In this document: in pieces, positions 13,688 to 25,300 of the stretch
Numbering within the stretch: the stretch's first letter is position 1
Layout of the letters: each line of letters starts with the position of its first letter
Assembly (NCBI GenBank): GCA_963682055.1
Contig: OY821743.1
Coordinates: 27,638,702 to 27,702,701, forward strand
Direction of reading: 5' to 3'
Origin: Primula veris
Taxonomy: Eukaryota > Streptophyta > Magnoliopsida > Ericales > Primulaceae
Length of the DNA: 64,000 nt
Made by a program: the position numbers and the translations under genes
Notes under the pieces: generated by a model
Databases searched by the model: none
What the model was told of the DNA's origin: nothing
What the model saw: the letters and a program-made list of their open reading frames with translations, nothing else

Positions 13688-14843
13688 TTTTGAAATGTCT
13701 GGATGATCGTTAAGCATGAAGGATCATTAATCGCGTAGCATCATCTTTCCTCATAGATTTGGAAGTTTGGGATTTTAGCCCCAAAATTCATTCTAATACT
13801 TTTGTATGTGGTGTATAGCACAATTCTTTTCGGCCTTAAACACAATGATAAAGGAGTGTCCTGGAGAAATTTCCGTTTAAAGATGTTGGACAAGAGGCTG
13901 TAGTCAATCGCTGTGCTGACTGCCGATATACTTTTGGAAGATATATGTAAAAGAGACCAAGCTCAAATCAAATGCAATAAACAGTAAATGACTCTTTTAT
14001 GAGAAATCAATGCCATATTATTTTGTTGTATCATGTTATTTTACCTTTTTGAGTTCTTGAAATGTTTTGAAATAATTTAATACTATTACAGTATCTTTTA
14101 CCGAGTATGAGACTTTCTACCTCCTCCCATATCAAAATGTCACATTCAATGTCTTGATAAATGATTAAATGTTAATGGGCCTACTCATTACTGCTCTTTA
14201 TAAAGCTAGCTGGAAAGCTTTTCGTGATCTTCGAGTATGAGGCGTTGCAACATTGCAGGGCATCAGAATTATCTTTCGTAAATCTTGCCAAATTTCTAGA
14301 AATTTCTTATTAAATTCTTTCACGATTATACATTTTGGAAGGTTTATTGTTGGCATGTGTTACGCATGCATGTCTGCAAGACCTTACTTAACTAATTGTT
14401 CTTCAAATTCAAGGGGATTAGTCACACAATCGTGTTGCTGGAATTCTAGGAACTCCCTAACCGGCCAAAAGGAAAAGATAACATAAGTAAAATGATATGA
14501 GTTAAAAAGCCTCGATGTTTACACTGATTTCTCGAATGGAATTTTTAATAGAAGCTACAAAACATTACCATATATGATTTTTAATCCTACAATCATTTTG
14601 ATCCTTACTGGAAAAACTATCTTCCCGGAAAGGCCACTTCAGTTGTAGCAATAAAAACTAAAAGACCCTTTTGGACTGAAAAAATCTAGACGGTCTAGTA
14701 GGTAAAATATTTCAAATGCATGCCAATAGCAAATAAAAAATAAAACTTGATTATGAAAGCTACAACCAAACAAACCTAAATGGAACTGTCAGTGACTCAA
14801 TCAGCTGCAAACAATAAGCTACAAATTTTTTTTAAAGAAACAA
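13688..14843. other. Convergent intergenic region with no gene seen
   Basis: This lies between the hydrolase stop codon and the stop codon of the opposite-strand DUF506 gene, so it holds both 3' untranslated regions. I see no convincing coding sequence; the small open frame at 14253-14486 resembles nothing I know. Confidence 0.6.
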
Positions 14844-17261
14844 TTATATGACTTTCACTGCCCCAACTGAAGAAGAAAATTGTGGGTAACGGCAGATTAT
14901 GGGCATGTTCACCTCCTCTTTCGATGTTGCCGAAACTAAATCCGGTGCACTTGTACTGGTAAATGGTTGGTCAAGTAATTCAGATGCGGACCACTTTTTT
15001 AGCATGTAGCTTTTCTTTCGCCACGGTCCTATGTGAATTCTCTTCTCCCAAGCCGATCTCTTTGCTGCATCACATAATAAACGTACAATGGCATTCAAGA
15101 GGTCATATTCACCAATATAAGTTGCGGGTATTCGATTTATCAAATCATGGTACTCGTCACACGCTTTAGCCATCTTGAATTCGTCTCGAAAATTCAATTC
15201 TATTAACAACTGAGCTTGCTTCTTTTTTGATTTTGTGTATGTAACCACTTCAATGTACTCGTGTGAACCTGGAAAATAAGATATTAGGCCATATGTTAAA
15301 TGTATACGTAAAGAGCTATACAAGATTATAAACATTTTTTTTAAAATGTTGCTGGTAGATCAAGCCTAAGATACGACACTAAATGAGATAAAATATATAC
15401 CTCCCTGGAGTTTAGAAGTATGTTTCCACTTAGATGTAAAGATAGAGGCAAAGAACCCTTTGCTGCATAGGGCATTAACAACTCTTTGCCTTAGACATTT
15501 GCAACAACCGCTCGATTTTGGAGAAACGCACACACATTCACTTGTTTCCCTTGCCATCTCTATGACCCAAGCAATTTCTTGCTTCATTTTAATCTCTGTT
15601 GAAGCATGGTAGCCCAAAATTTCCTTCAAAAGCACAAGTTCAAACAAAAGAATTAGAAGGATAAATATCGATAATACTTGTTCGCGAATTTTGGTTTTCT
15701 TTATCTACTATGTTGGGCGTTTATGTTTTATTGATATACTTAAAGAGTTGCCTATGTTCTTTTTTGCTGGGGGTGAAAAAAACAAGACTTGGCCTCTATA
15801 AAGAAATGTCTCCTTCTGCTCATCTTAATTAATCTCTATTTTGCCTGGATTTCTTATCTAAGGGTGTTGCATCATTATTCATTTGATATCTTGTTCTAGA
15901 ATCTTGAATATCATATTTATTAAATGAGTTAAACTCTCAGTTAGCAGTAAAGAGAGAGCAAGAAAAAAAAAGTTAGTTTTAGAAGATTTACATGCATAGT
16001 GAATAAAAAGAAGAAAAGTATTAACAGTTGTTTGGTGCCTAGCTGTGATGATTATGCATCCATACATTCTTCAATGGTCTTTAATTAGTTGTACCTAAAT
16101 TTAGTATTGTACAGAACTAATTATGTAAGACAATTAGTTCCGAGTATTTTAATTGTGATGTGAAGAGAAAGATACAGCTGGGAAATGCATAAAACTTAAA
16201 AGAAGAATTGATAAGGATGTAAAATATAAAACTATTTATCATCCTAAACACTAAATAGCTTTAAGTGGAGTAATTAGCATTTACCTTGTGAAGTACTAAT
16301 TCTGGCAAAAAAGAAACGACAATATTCATGCATATATACATCTAGAACAGTTTAATAAAGTACAAGTAATTGCAAATATCAGATCAGAAAAAAATTCAAA
16401 CGTCCAGGATCTCGTTAACAGTACACACCGAAATGGAAACCTTTCGAACTATATTTACATAATTGTATGATTGCATCAACAATGATTAAATACCATTTCC
16501 TTTTGGACCACAAAGACTTACCATTAGAAGTATATATTCATAACCAGAAAATTGTATATTCTTGTTAAATAAGTTAATTCGTACATCATTGATATAGAAA
16601 ATTTAACTGGATAACAATAGCTTGACCTAGCGGGTGTAGGTCGCATAGCAGCGGCCGTAACCTTTATAATTATTAATAAACGTACGCAGCTCTAAGAATT
16701 ACAATACGGATAGCGATACGACACGAATTCTAAAGAATCATAAGAAAAAACGTATGAAGAGAAGAAAAGTAAGAGACAGTATCGTATTATTTGGCCTAAA
16801 AAGCTGAAGTGTGATCGAAAATTAGATTTTACCAAACTGAAAATTTTTGTTTAATTTGAGAGAAGTTCTCATCTTATAATATAGTATTATATCATGAATC
16901 ATAATTATGTGCTTTCTTCTTCTAATAAGAGGGATGCAAAAGAAGGTTTTAAGGAAAGATGATTGTTTCTTTTTATTAAAGAAAAAAAAAAGGGATGAGA
17001 ATATACCTGAAGCAAGGTTTGTTGTGATTGCCAATAAACATTTCTCTCAATCTTCAAGTCTTGTGACTGTCTAAGACCAAATGATGTATCATGTTCATAA
17101 TTATTATCACCATAATTTTCTTCTTGTTCATTAGCCAATCTTCCATTTGAAATCAAATCATGAACTTTCTCAACATAATCCCCACCATTTTCATTTTTAG
17201 GAGCCATAGCAACACCATATGTAACTTTTTTGTCCTCAATGACTTTATCACCCATTATCAT
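14844..17261 (-). CDS. DUF506 family (PDDEXK-like) protein, three exons
   Basis: Reading on the minus strand, exon 1 is 17261-17007, exon 2 is 15623-15401 and exon 3 is 15268-14844. All junctions are GT-AG and in phase, giving 300 residues. Exon 1 is variable and acidic, ending YWQSQQTLLQ. Exon 2 has MKQEIAWVIEMARE, a cysteine-rich stretch and GFFASIFTSKWKHT. Exon 3 has GSHEYIEVV, LLIELNFRDEFKMA, IPATYIGEYDLL and GPWRKKSYMLKKW. This order is diagnostic of plant DUF506 (Pfam PF04720), described as a PD-(D/E)XK nuclease-like fold. Its biochemical role is mostly unknown, and some members are linked to stress or root-hair growth. A second in-frame ATG lies two codons downstream of the chosen start. 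Intron 1 is about 1.4 kb with no gene visible inside. Confidence 0.88.
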
Positions 17262-17952
17262 CTCAATGAAGGAAAGTGAGAGAGAGGGATGAGAGGAAGA
17301 GATTTGTTAGAGGGGCAAATTTATTTGTCTATATTTGACACATTATTAGTAATTTTAAAAAGATTCACTCCCTCTCTTTTGGAATTTTATCTATTGATAC
17401 ATGGATGGAATATCCCACAAATTTTAGGTAAATATATTATATTTAAAAAAGAGATTCTTCCGACAAATTGTACACTTTTAACACTAGTAAGATTTCGTAC
17501 TTACTTTTTTAAAGTCTGTCAACCTTCAAATATGCTTTCATTCTGTTATATGAATATTAATTTTGCAAGTGGGCGGGTTTTGTTATATGTGAAAAGCGAT
17601 ATCACATCTTTGTATTTATCTTTTTTGTAACATTTTGATTATCAGTTATAATAAATGCGATTTTGCAAGTGCTACATAGAATCCACAAAAGTTTTTTTAC
17701 GTATTAAAAGGATTGACGAATACTAATCTTTCAGTATTGCGAGATTCGGAGAGTAAGTAAGTTGGGTGTTAAACACGTTCTCCTTGATAAAGCAGATTAA
17801 ATGATATGAATTGAGCATTGATATGTGCACTGAAAGTTGCACAAAAAATAGGGTTTGCGCATAAAATATTTGAACACTCGTCCTTGAGTTTCATTTCATT
17901 TGCTAATTGAGACCTATTTAGACCAATAACATGGGAAGCAGCGTAGGTGATT

Positions 17953-18063
17953 CTGAGTCAGAGTGACTCAGAATTCACAGTTATTGGATATTACTACAGT
18001 ACATTTCATATTTTAACTGTAGTAATATCCAATGACTGTGAACTCTGAGTCACATTGACTCAG
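17953..18063. repeat. Foldback hairpin with 48-bp arms and four TGAGTCA-type sites
   Basis: The left arm at 17953-18000 and the right arm at 18016-18063 are reverse complements at about 44 of 48 positions, separated by a 15-bp loop. Each arm also contains a small palindrome, CTGAGTCA and TGACTCAG separated by three bases. It may be a small MITE or a small-RNA precursor. I could not define a target-site duplication. Confidence 0.8.
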
Positions 18064-18454
18064 AGCGTGTTGACACATGAAGGTGTGTCACTTTTTAAGT
18101 GCAAACCTTCGGTGCAACAAACATTTTTCTATTGAATTAAACAAGATTTGTGTTTCACCACTGGTCAAGCCGAGCAATGCATTAGTGTCGTCCACTTTCG
18201 CTCCGTAAGTATATAATTAACTGAAGTTATACATGGAAAAGACAGAATAATAACCATGCAATATTTGATATTTCAAAGTTAAATATCGGATCTATCGCAA
18301 TAAGATCAAGTATTTCTCAACGTTAATCGCTAATAACTATAGTCAACGGAATTTATTAGCTCATAGTTTATGGGGTTTGCAATTGATACTTTCAGATCTT
18401 AAATGTGGTTAATCGGAAAACATTACGGAATTGCACTACAATGTGATAAAAATA

Positions 18455-19271
18455 GGAAAAAACAAACAAATTTATAACCGGAAACAAACATTGGGAAATA
18501 AGAAACCGATTTTTAAGAGCGAAACGTAGTTTTCCAGTAAGTACGATAATGATGCTCCCTCCATCCTTTTATGCGTCTCCATCATTCCATAAATTGGACA
18601 ACAATTCAATTCCTTCATTTATGTTTAATTGTCAACTATGAAACGATCGGCCAAAACTTGTATCAAATTATCGAAATGAATTTTTTTAATTATACAAGTT
18701 TAACACTTGGTTAATCATACAGTAGAGTATAATTTAACATTTGGGAGGTCAAAATTATATGTAGATTTCTATTATATAATTCAACGCTTAACCAATCATA
18801 TAATTGAACATTTGATATGTAATTATTACAAGTAATATTATTTATTGTGTGTTCTGTTTAAATATCTCCTTATCCATTTTTCGTGGGTTTAGGGTTTACC
18901 ACGGTGTGACAAAACAGGAAAAAAAAAACCATACTATGATCGGAAACAAACATGGGGAAACGAGAAACCCTAGTTTTTTCACCAAGTTCAATAATGATAC
19001 TAACTCCATCCTTTTTTTATGTCTCCAACATCCCATAAATTGGATAACAATTTTAATTTCTCTATTTATGTTTAATTATTCTCTACGAAACATCACACAT
19101 CATCGTATAATTTAACACTTGGTTAATCATATATGATTTAGCATTTGATCGGTTAAAATCACGCATAATTTTTTATCTAATATGACACGCGGGAAACCAC
19201 ACATCTGTATGTATGTATGTAGTGTGTAACTGTGTATTCTGTTGTAATATCTTCTTATCCATTTTTTGTGG
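18455..19271. repeat. Diverged tandem duplication upstream of PSB33
   Basis: Unit 1 (about 18455-18888) and unit 2 (about 18905-19271) share the same ordered landmarks. These are CGGAAACAAACA, an AAGAAACC or GAGAAACC block, AATGATGCT/AATGATACT, a CTCCATCC stretch, CCCATAAATTGG or its variant, and a final CTTATCCATTTTT(C/T)GTGG. Each unit includes sequence like the Stowaway-type element at 29810. Unit 2 ends 84 bases before the PSB33 ATG. Confidence 0.7.
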
Positions 19272-19355
19272 TCATTGAAAACAATTTCTCCTTTACTTAC
19301 TCACTGTCTCAGCTCATTTTTTCTTTTCTTGCTAAACCAAATAATAATAATAATA

Positions 19356-22300
19356 ATGGCTACTGCAGCCTCTCCCAAGCTGCCATCCCTCACTCTCCGT
19401 CGCAACCGTAAACCACCCTCTTCGTCGCTCCCGCTCCACTACAAAACCCCGTACCGTACAATAACAAAACCATATTATTCTTGTTCTTATCATCATTCTT
19501 GTTCTCCTGGACTCTTTTTCTCAAGATCATCAGTGTAAGTCTTTCTTGTTAAGCTTGTTTTTGCATATTTTGTCCCTAGTTTTGTATTAGTAGGCTCTAT
19601 GCAGGGCGGCCCTAGAGTTATTAGCACATCAGTTGCGAATTTTTTTGCGCCATTTCTTTTTCCTGTCATACCAACAAAAATCACACGGAATAAAGGAACA
19701 CCAAAATAACAAAATCAACTCGATAACATATTTAAAATAATAAATACCATATAACCGTAAAACGAGGGCGCTGTGTAATTGAAGATTTAGTGTTTCTGCT
19801 ATTTTAGACCAAAACGACGTTGTTTTTCACACACAAAAAATCCACGTCAATTGGATTGTCTTACTTGTCTCTCCACTAAACCGCCTCTGGCTCAAAGTAA
19901 TCATTGTTTGTAATGATTTTACTTCAAATTGTTTGCATTTTTAAGTGGGGACTTGCTTGAATTTCTTCCATGAGGGCATGTCTCATGAATTAGATGGAGC
20001 GGGGCTCCCTACTAGACAAAAAATGACAGAAAAAGTGATATATTTTTTCATGTGTATTTTGACTAAATTCTCTGGAAAATTGCGTTTCAATCCCAGTACG
20101 TACAATGAAAAAGTAATCACACAGAATAGGAGACTCTTCTCAAGGTTAATCATTTGCTACACTGGTAAGACTATGCTTAAAGAAAAATGTTTTCGTGTGC
20201 GTAGGGGAATAAAACATTGCAAAGCTGCGGAGGTTGATACGGTGGTGGTGGATGGTAACTGGGTACCTGTCGTGCCGGTAACTGCGTTGCCACGTGGAGA
20301 GAGAAGAGTGATAGTTCAGGAAGGGGAGGCGATACTGCTTTTATGGTACAAAAATGATGTGTTTGCTATTGAAAACCGGTCACCTGCTGAGGGTGCTTAT
20401 AGTGAGGGCTTACTCAATGCTAAGCTCACTCAGGTAATTCTAATACTCCATTAATTAATAAGAATGATAATGATAAGGACCTCACTCTTATACTAGTTAT
20501 GAATTTCAGTCTTACAACTCTTATACTATTAGACATTTAACATAACCGGCCCTTGCAATTTCACGCCTGGGTTGACATAACTATTGCACAATTTGTATGG
20601 GAAAAAGCGCAGCAAAAACAACAACTTTTTAATAGTATAGTTGATTGGTTGTAGCATTATAGTCCTTTTGGGATCAAAAGTTCTGTCAAACGAGCTTGAA
20701 ACGTTTAGCTCATATAAACCAGGATTTTTTTTTTACAAAGTCTGGAATCTGGTGTCTTAAGGAACAGGAAGAGTTTCTTCTGAAAGATTTATAGGCTAAC
20801 GAGTAATGGGAAAGACAAATCTTTCAAACCGATGTACTTAAACAGGAAACCAAGTTAACTTGAAGGAGAATACCGGCCAGGTAAAGAAACTCAATATCCT
20901 ATATTGTAAATCGAACCAGAAATCAGCTTTTTAAATGCCGGTGAAAACACTAAAATACTTGAGGATTCTGATTTTTGGATAACAATCATCACTGGGTTCC
21001 CAAAGGAAAAAAGAACTTGGTTATGCTTACGCTTAATCAAGGTTGAAATCAGTTCAACTTTAATTGGCCTTGCCTATATGCTATGGTTAGTTGAGGTAAT
21101 ACTAATTTTGGATGCCTATGTGGCATTAAATATTCTTCTTACTAAGCCTATTCGAGGCGATAGTAACTATTTAAGAAAATTGGGAAAATCTTTGTTATCT
21201 ACTGTTATAGGTAACAGCAGTAAATGTGCTTTAAGACAGACGATTTAGAACTTCGCTTGTTGACTGGTTTCTCCTTGTTCTCTTTTCCGGTTATAAGATG
21301 CAAGGACTTGACTATTGACCCATCTTCTTTGGCCTCTCATCTCTACTAACTCTTTCCTCTAGTTTTGATTAGTAATTCTTATAGCTTTATAGCCATATAA
21401 AAAAAGGCTGATTTAAAAACCTGCAGCCAAAATGATGACACAAACCCTACGCTCAACTTATCAGCCATACCAATCCTTAACTTACAATTCTAACATGCCT
21501 CTGAGAAATTATGATCATTGGTGAAAGTAATAGATAAAAGTATCAAATAGTTTGGTTGTGTGATTATATAACTGCTTGGCTTGTTCTATTGGTATAGTTT
21601 CTAGTACTACTTATATTTATTGCAGATGATTTTGGTAATTTTTAAATTAAACATTTATTTCAGTGTTAGAATATCTTAAAGTGAGTATAAAATTATACTT
21701 TGATATATACTTTACAGCTTATGTTGAAATTATAAGTTGTTTGGTTTTATTTTATTTGGTCCATTAGTTTATTTTTGTTGGGCTAATAAGTTTTTTTTTG
21801 GGCTTCTATGTAATTAGAATAAGCTAGCCCAATTTCTAGATTATTCTACAAGTTCTAAAAGTATCTAGAATAGTCCTTGAGTAGAATATTATAAAGAATA
21901 TGCTTAGAAAATTCTAGAGACGATTTTGGACCGTCAGATTGTTTTGATCTCCACCGTTGTTTGTGGTGGAGAAATAGTATAAATAGGTGGTACATTTGTA
22001 TGATCACCACCAAAAAAGAAGAAAAAATATATATAAAAAGTTCTTTTCCCCTTTTATATTTCGGTTCGTGTGTTTTCGGTTTTAGCCTTCCCGATCCCTT
22101 TAAATACTTCCCAACAGTGGTATCAGAGCCTGTCGGTCCCAAAATGGCCGGAGGTATGACCCCCTTCATCCCCACACTTAAAAGGATTTTTACGATAATT
22201 GGAACATACGAATGAAAGTGTTCCTCGGTTCCCAAGACGTATGGGAAATCGTAGAGAGCGGGTATGACGAACCTGGAGTAGGCGCCACCCAAACTCAAGC

Positions 22301-25300
22301 CCAAAGGGAGGCGTTGAAGGAATTGAAGAAGAAGGATCGGAAGGCTCTCACCATCATCCATCAAGCTTTGGATGAAGTGATGTTTCAAAAGGTGGCGTGT
22401 GCAACCACGAGTAAACAAGCGTGGGATATCTTGGAAAACTCTTTTAAAGGAGTTGACAAGGTGAAAAAGGTTCGACTACAAACCTTACGTGGTGATTTTG
22501 AGGCGTTACATATGAAAGCCTCTGAATCGGTTGACGACTATTTTTCTCGAGTTCAAACGGTCGTCAATCAAATGAAAAGATGCGGAGAAGATTTAGATGA
22601 CACTCGTGTTGTCGAAAAAATTCTACGGTCTTTAGATTCTAAGTGGGATTATATTGTTGTGGCCATCGAGGAATCTAAAGACGTAGAATCTATGACCGTG
22701 GATCAACTTTTGAGCTCACTCCAAGCCCATGAAGACAAACTCAACAAAAGAGTTGTCAAAGAAGAGCCGCTCGAACAAGCTCTCCAAACGAAGTTTAGCA
22801 TGAACGAGAAAAGTTTTGGCAACCCGAAAAGCCAACGAGGAAGAGGCCGAGGTCAAAGTTATGGCCGAGGTGGTTACAACTATTTCGAAAAGGAAGAAAG
22901 GAGACAAAACTCTTACCCGACGAGAGGCCGTGGAAGAGGGGGAAATTTTAATCAAAGTGGGAAACCGAGGTATGATAAATCTCAAATAAAATGTTATAAT
23001 TGTCAAAAATTTAGTCATTACGCTTCAGAGTGTAGATCCGGTTCTAATAAAGTTGAGGAAAGGTCCAATTTTGCTAAAGAAAATGATGAACGGTCTACAC
23101 TTTTATTTGCGCATAAAGGAAATGAAAATGGAGAAAATAAAACGTGGTATTTAGACACGGGGGCTAGCAACCATATGTGCGGAAATAAAAATATATTTAC
23201 CGAGCTTGATGAAACGGTAAATGGGGATATTTATTTTGGTGATGAATCTAAAATTCCGGTAAAAGGAAAAGGGAAAGTTTTAATCCAATTGAAAAATGGA
23301 GAAAATGATTTTATCTCAAATGTTTATTATGTGCCAAATATGAAATCTAATATTTTGAGTTTGGGACAACTTTTGGAAAAAAGGCTATGATATCCATATG
23401 AAGAATCTTAGTCTTTTATTGCGAGATAAAAATGAAAATTTGGTTACAAAAGTCCCGATGTCGAAAAATAGAATGTTTTCGTTGAATATAAATAATGGTG
23501 GGGCTAAATGTTTGAAAGCGTGTTTTAAAGAAAAAACGTAGCTTTGGCATTTGAGATTTGGCCATCTTAATTTTGGGGGATTAAAGTTGTTGAGTAATAA
23601 AAATATGGTGAAAGGTCTACCCCATATCGATCATGTTGATGAACTATGTGAAGGATGCTTGTTTGGAAAACAACCGAGAAAAAGTTTTCCGAAAGAAGCA
23701 AGTACAAGAGCTAAAAAGCCGTTAGAACTTGTACATACAGATATTTGCGGCCCTATTAAGCCAAGTTCTCTCGGAAAAAGTAATTATTTTGCCCTTTTTA
23801 TTGATGATTTTAGTCGAAAGACTTGGGCTTATTTTTTGAAACAAAAATCCGATGTTTTTGATGCTTTCAAAAAATTTAAAGCTCTTGTTGAAAATGAAAG
23901 CGGCCAAAAAATAAAGGCTATGAGATCGGATCGAGGGGGAGAATTTATCTCGAATGATTTTGAAAAATATTGTGAAGAAAATGGAATCTTTCGTCCTTTG
24001 ACGGTTCCTTATACCCCACAACAAAACGGGGTTGTTGAAAGAAAAAATCGATCTCTTTTAAATATGGCCCGTAGCATGCTTAAAAGTAAAAATGTTCCAA
24101 AAGAGTTTTGGGCCGAAGCGGTTGATAGTGCGGTTTATCTATCGAACCGTTCCCCGTCTCGAAGTGTTTGGGGGTAAAACCCCCGAAGAAGTATGGAGCG
24201 AAAGAAAGCCGGTTATATCTCATTTGAGAGTTTTTGGGAGCATTGCGTATGCTCATGTCCCGGACCAAAAAAGGTCCAAACTAGATGATAAAAGCGAAAA
24301 GTTTATTTTCATCGGTTACGATTCGAGGGCGAAAGGCTATAAGCTATATAATCCGGACAATGGGAAATTTGTCGTGAGCCGAGATGTTGAATTCGATGAA
24401 GAGGGAACATGGGAATGGTACAAAACGGATGAAGACTATGATTTTTTTCCTTATTATAGCGATGAAGATGATGAGCAAGTTGAAAGAGAAGAAGAGCCAA
24501 ATACTCCACCTTCATCACCCCAATCACAAGGCCAAGTATCCCCGATTGATGAAAGTTTGAGCGAAAGACCACCGCGTTACCGGACCTTACAAGAGTTATA
24601 CGAGGTAACCGAACCTATTGATAATATTACTCTTTTTTGTCTATTTGCGGGTTGTGAACCTATAGGTCTTGGAGAAGCAATGCAAAATAAAAATTGGAGG
24701 AATGCCATGGATGAAGAAATGAACTCGATAATAAAAAATGATACATGGGAATTGGCGGATTTACCGAAAGGCCACAAAGCTATTGGCGCTAAGTGGGTTT
24801 ATAAGGAGAAAAAGAATGCAAGAGGAGAAACCGAAAAATATAAAGCAAGGTTGGTCGCAAAAGGATACAACCAAAAGGCCGGCATCGATTATGACGAGGT
24901 ATTCGCTCCCGTAGCCCGTCTTGAAACTATAAGATTTTTAATTTCTTTAGCCGCTCAAAATAAATGGAAAATAAATCAAATGGATGTGAAATCGGCATTT
25001 TTAAATGGCAACTTGGAAGAATAAGTTTATTTGCAACAACCACCGGGTTATGAAATTAAAGGGCATGAAAATAAAGTTTTAAAATTGAAAAAAGCGCTTT
25101 ACGGTTTAAAACAAGCCCCCCGAGCTTGGAATACTAGGATTGATAAGTATTTCCAAGAAAATGATTTTATAAAGTGTCCCCATGAGCATTCTCTTTATGT
25201 GAAAATGGATAAAAATGGTGATGTGTTGATTGTTTGCCTTTATGTTGATGATTTGATTTTTACGGGAAACAATCCAAAATTATTTGAGGATTTTAAAAGG

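Larger units (their letters stand above)
17262..19355. other. Intergenic region between DUF506 and PSB33 (divergent promoters)
   Basis: The two genes point away from each other, so this region should contain both promoters. It also holds the hairpin at 17953-18063 and a tandem duplication at about 18455-19271 just upstream of PSB33. I see no gene in it; the open frames at 17289-17630 and 18849-19115 look fortuitous. Confidence 0.6.

Noticed and set aside
22716..23018. Minus-strand open frames over the copia gag region
   Set aside because: They overlap the gag coding frame and reflect its codon bias in another frame.
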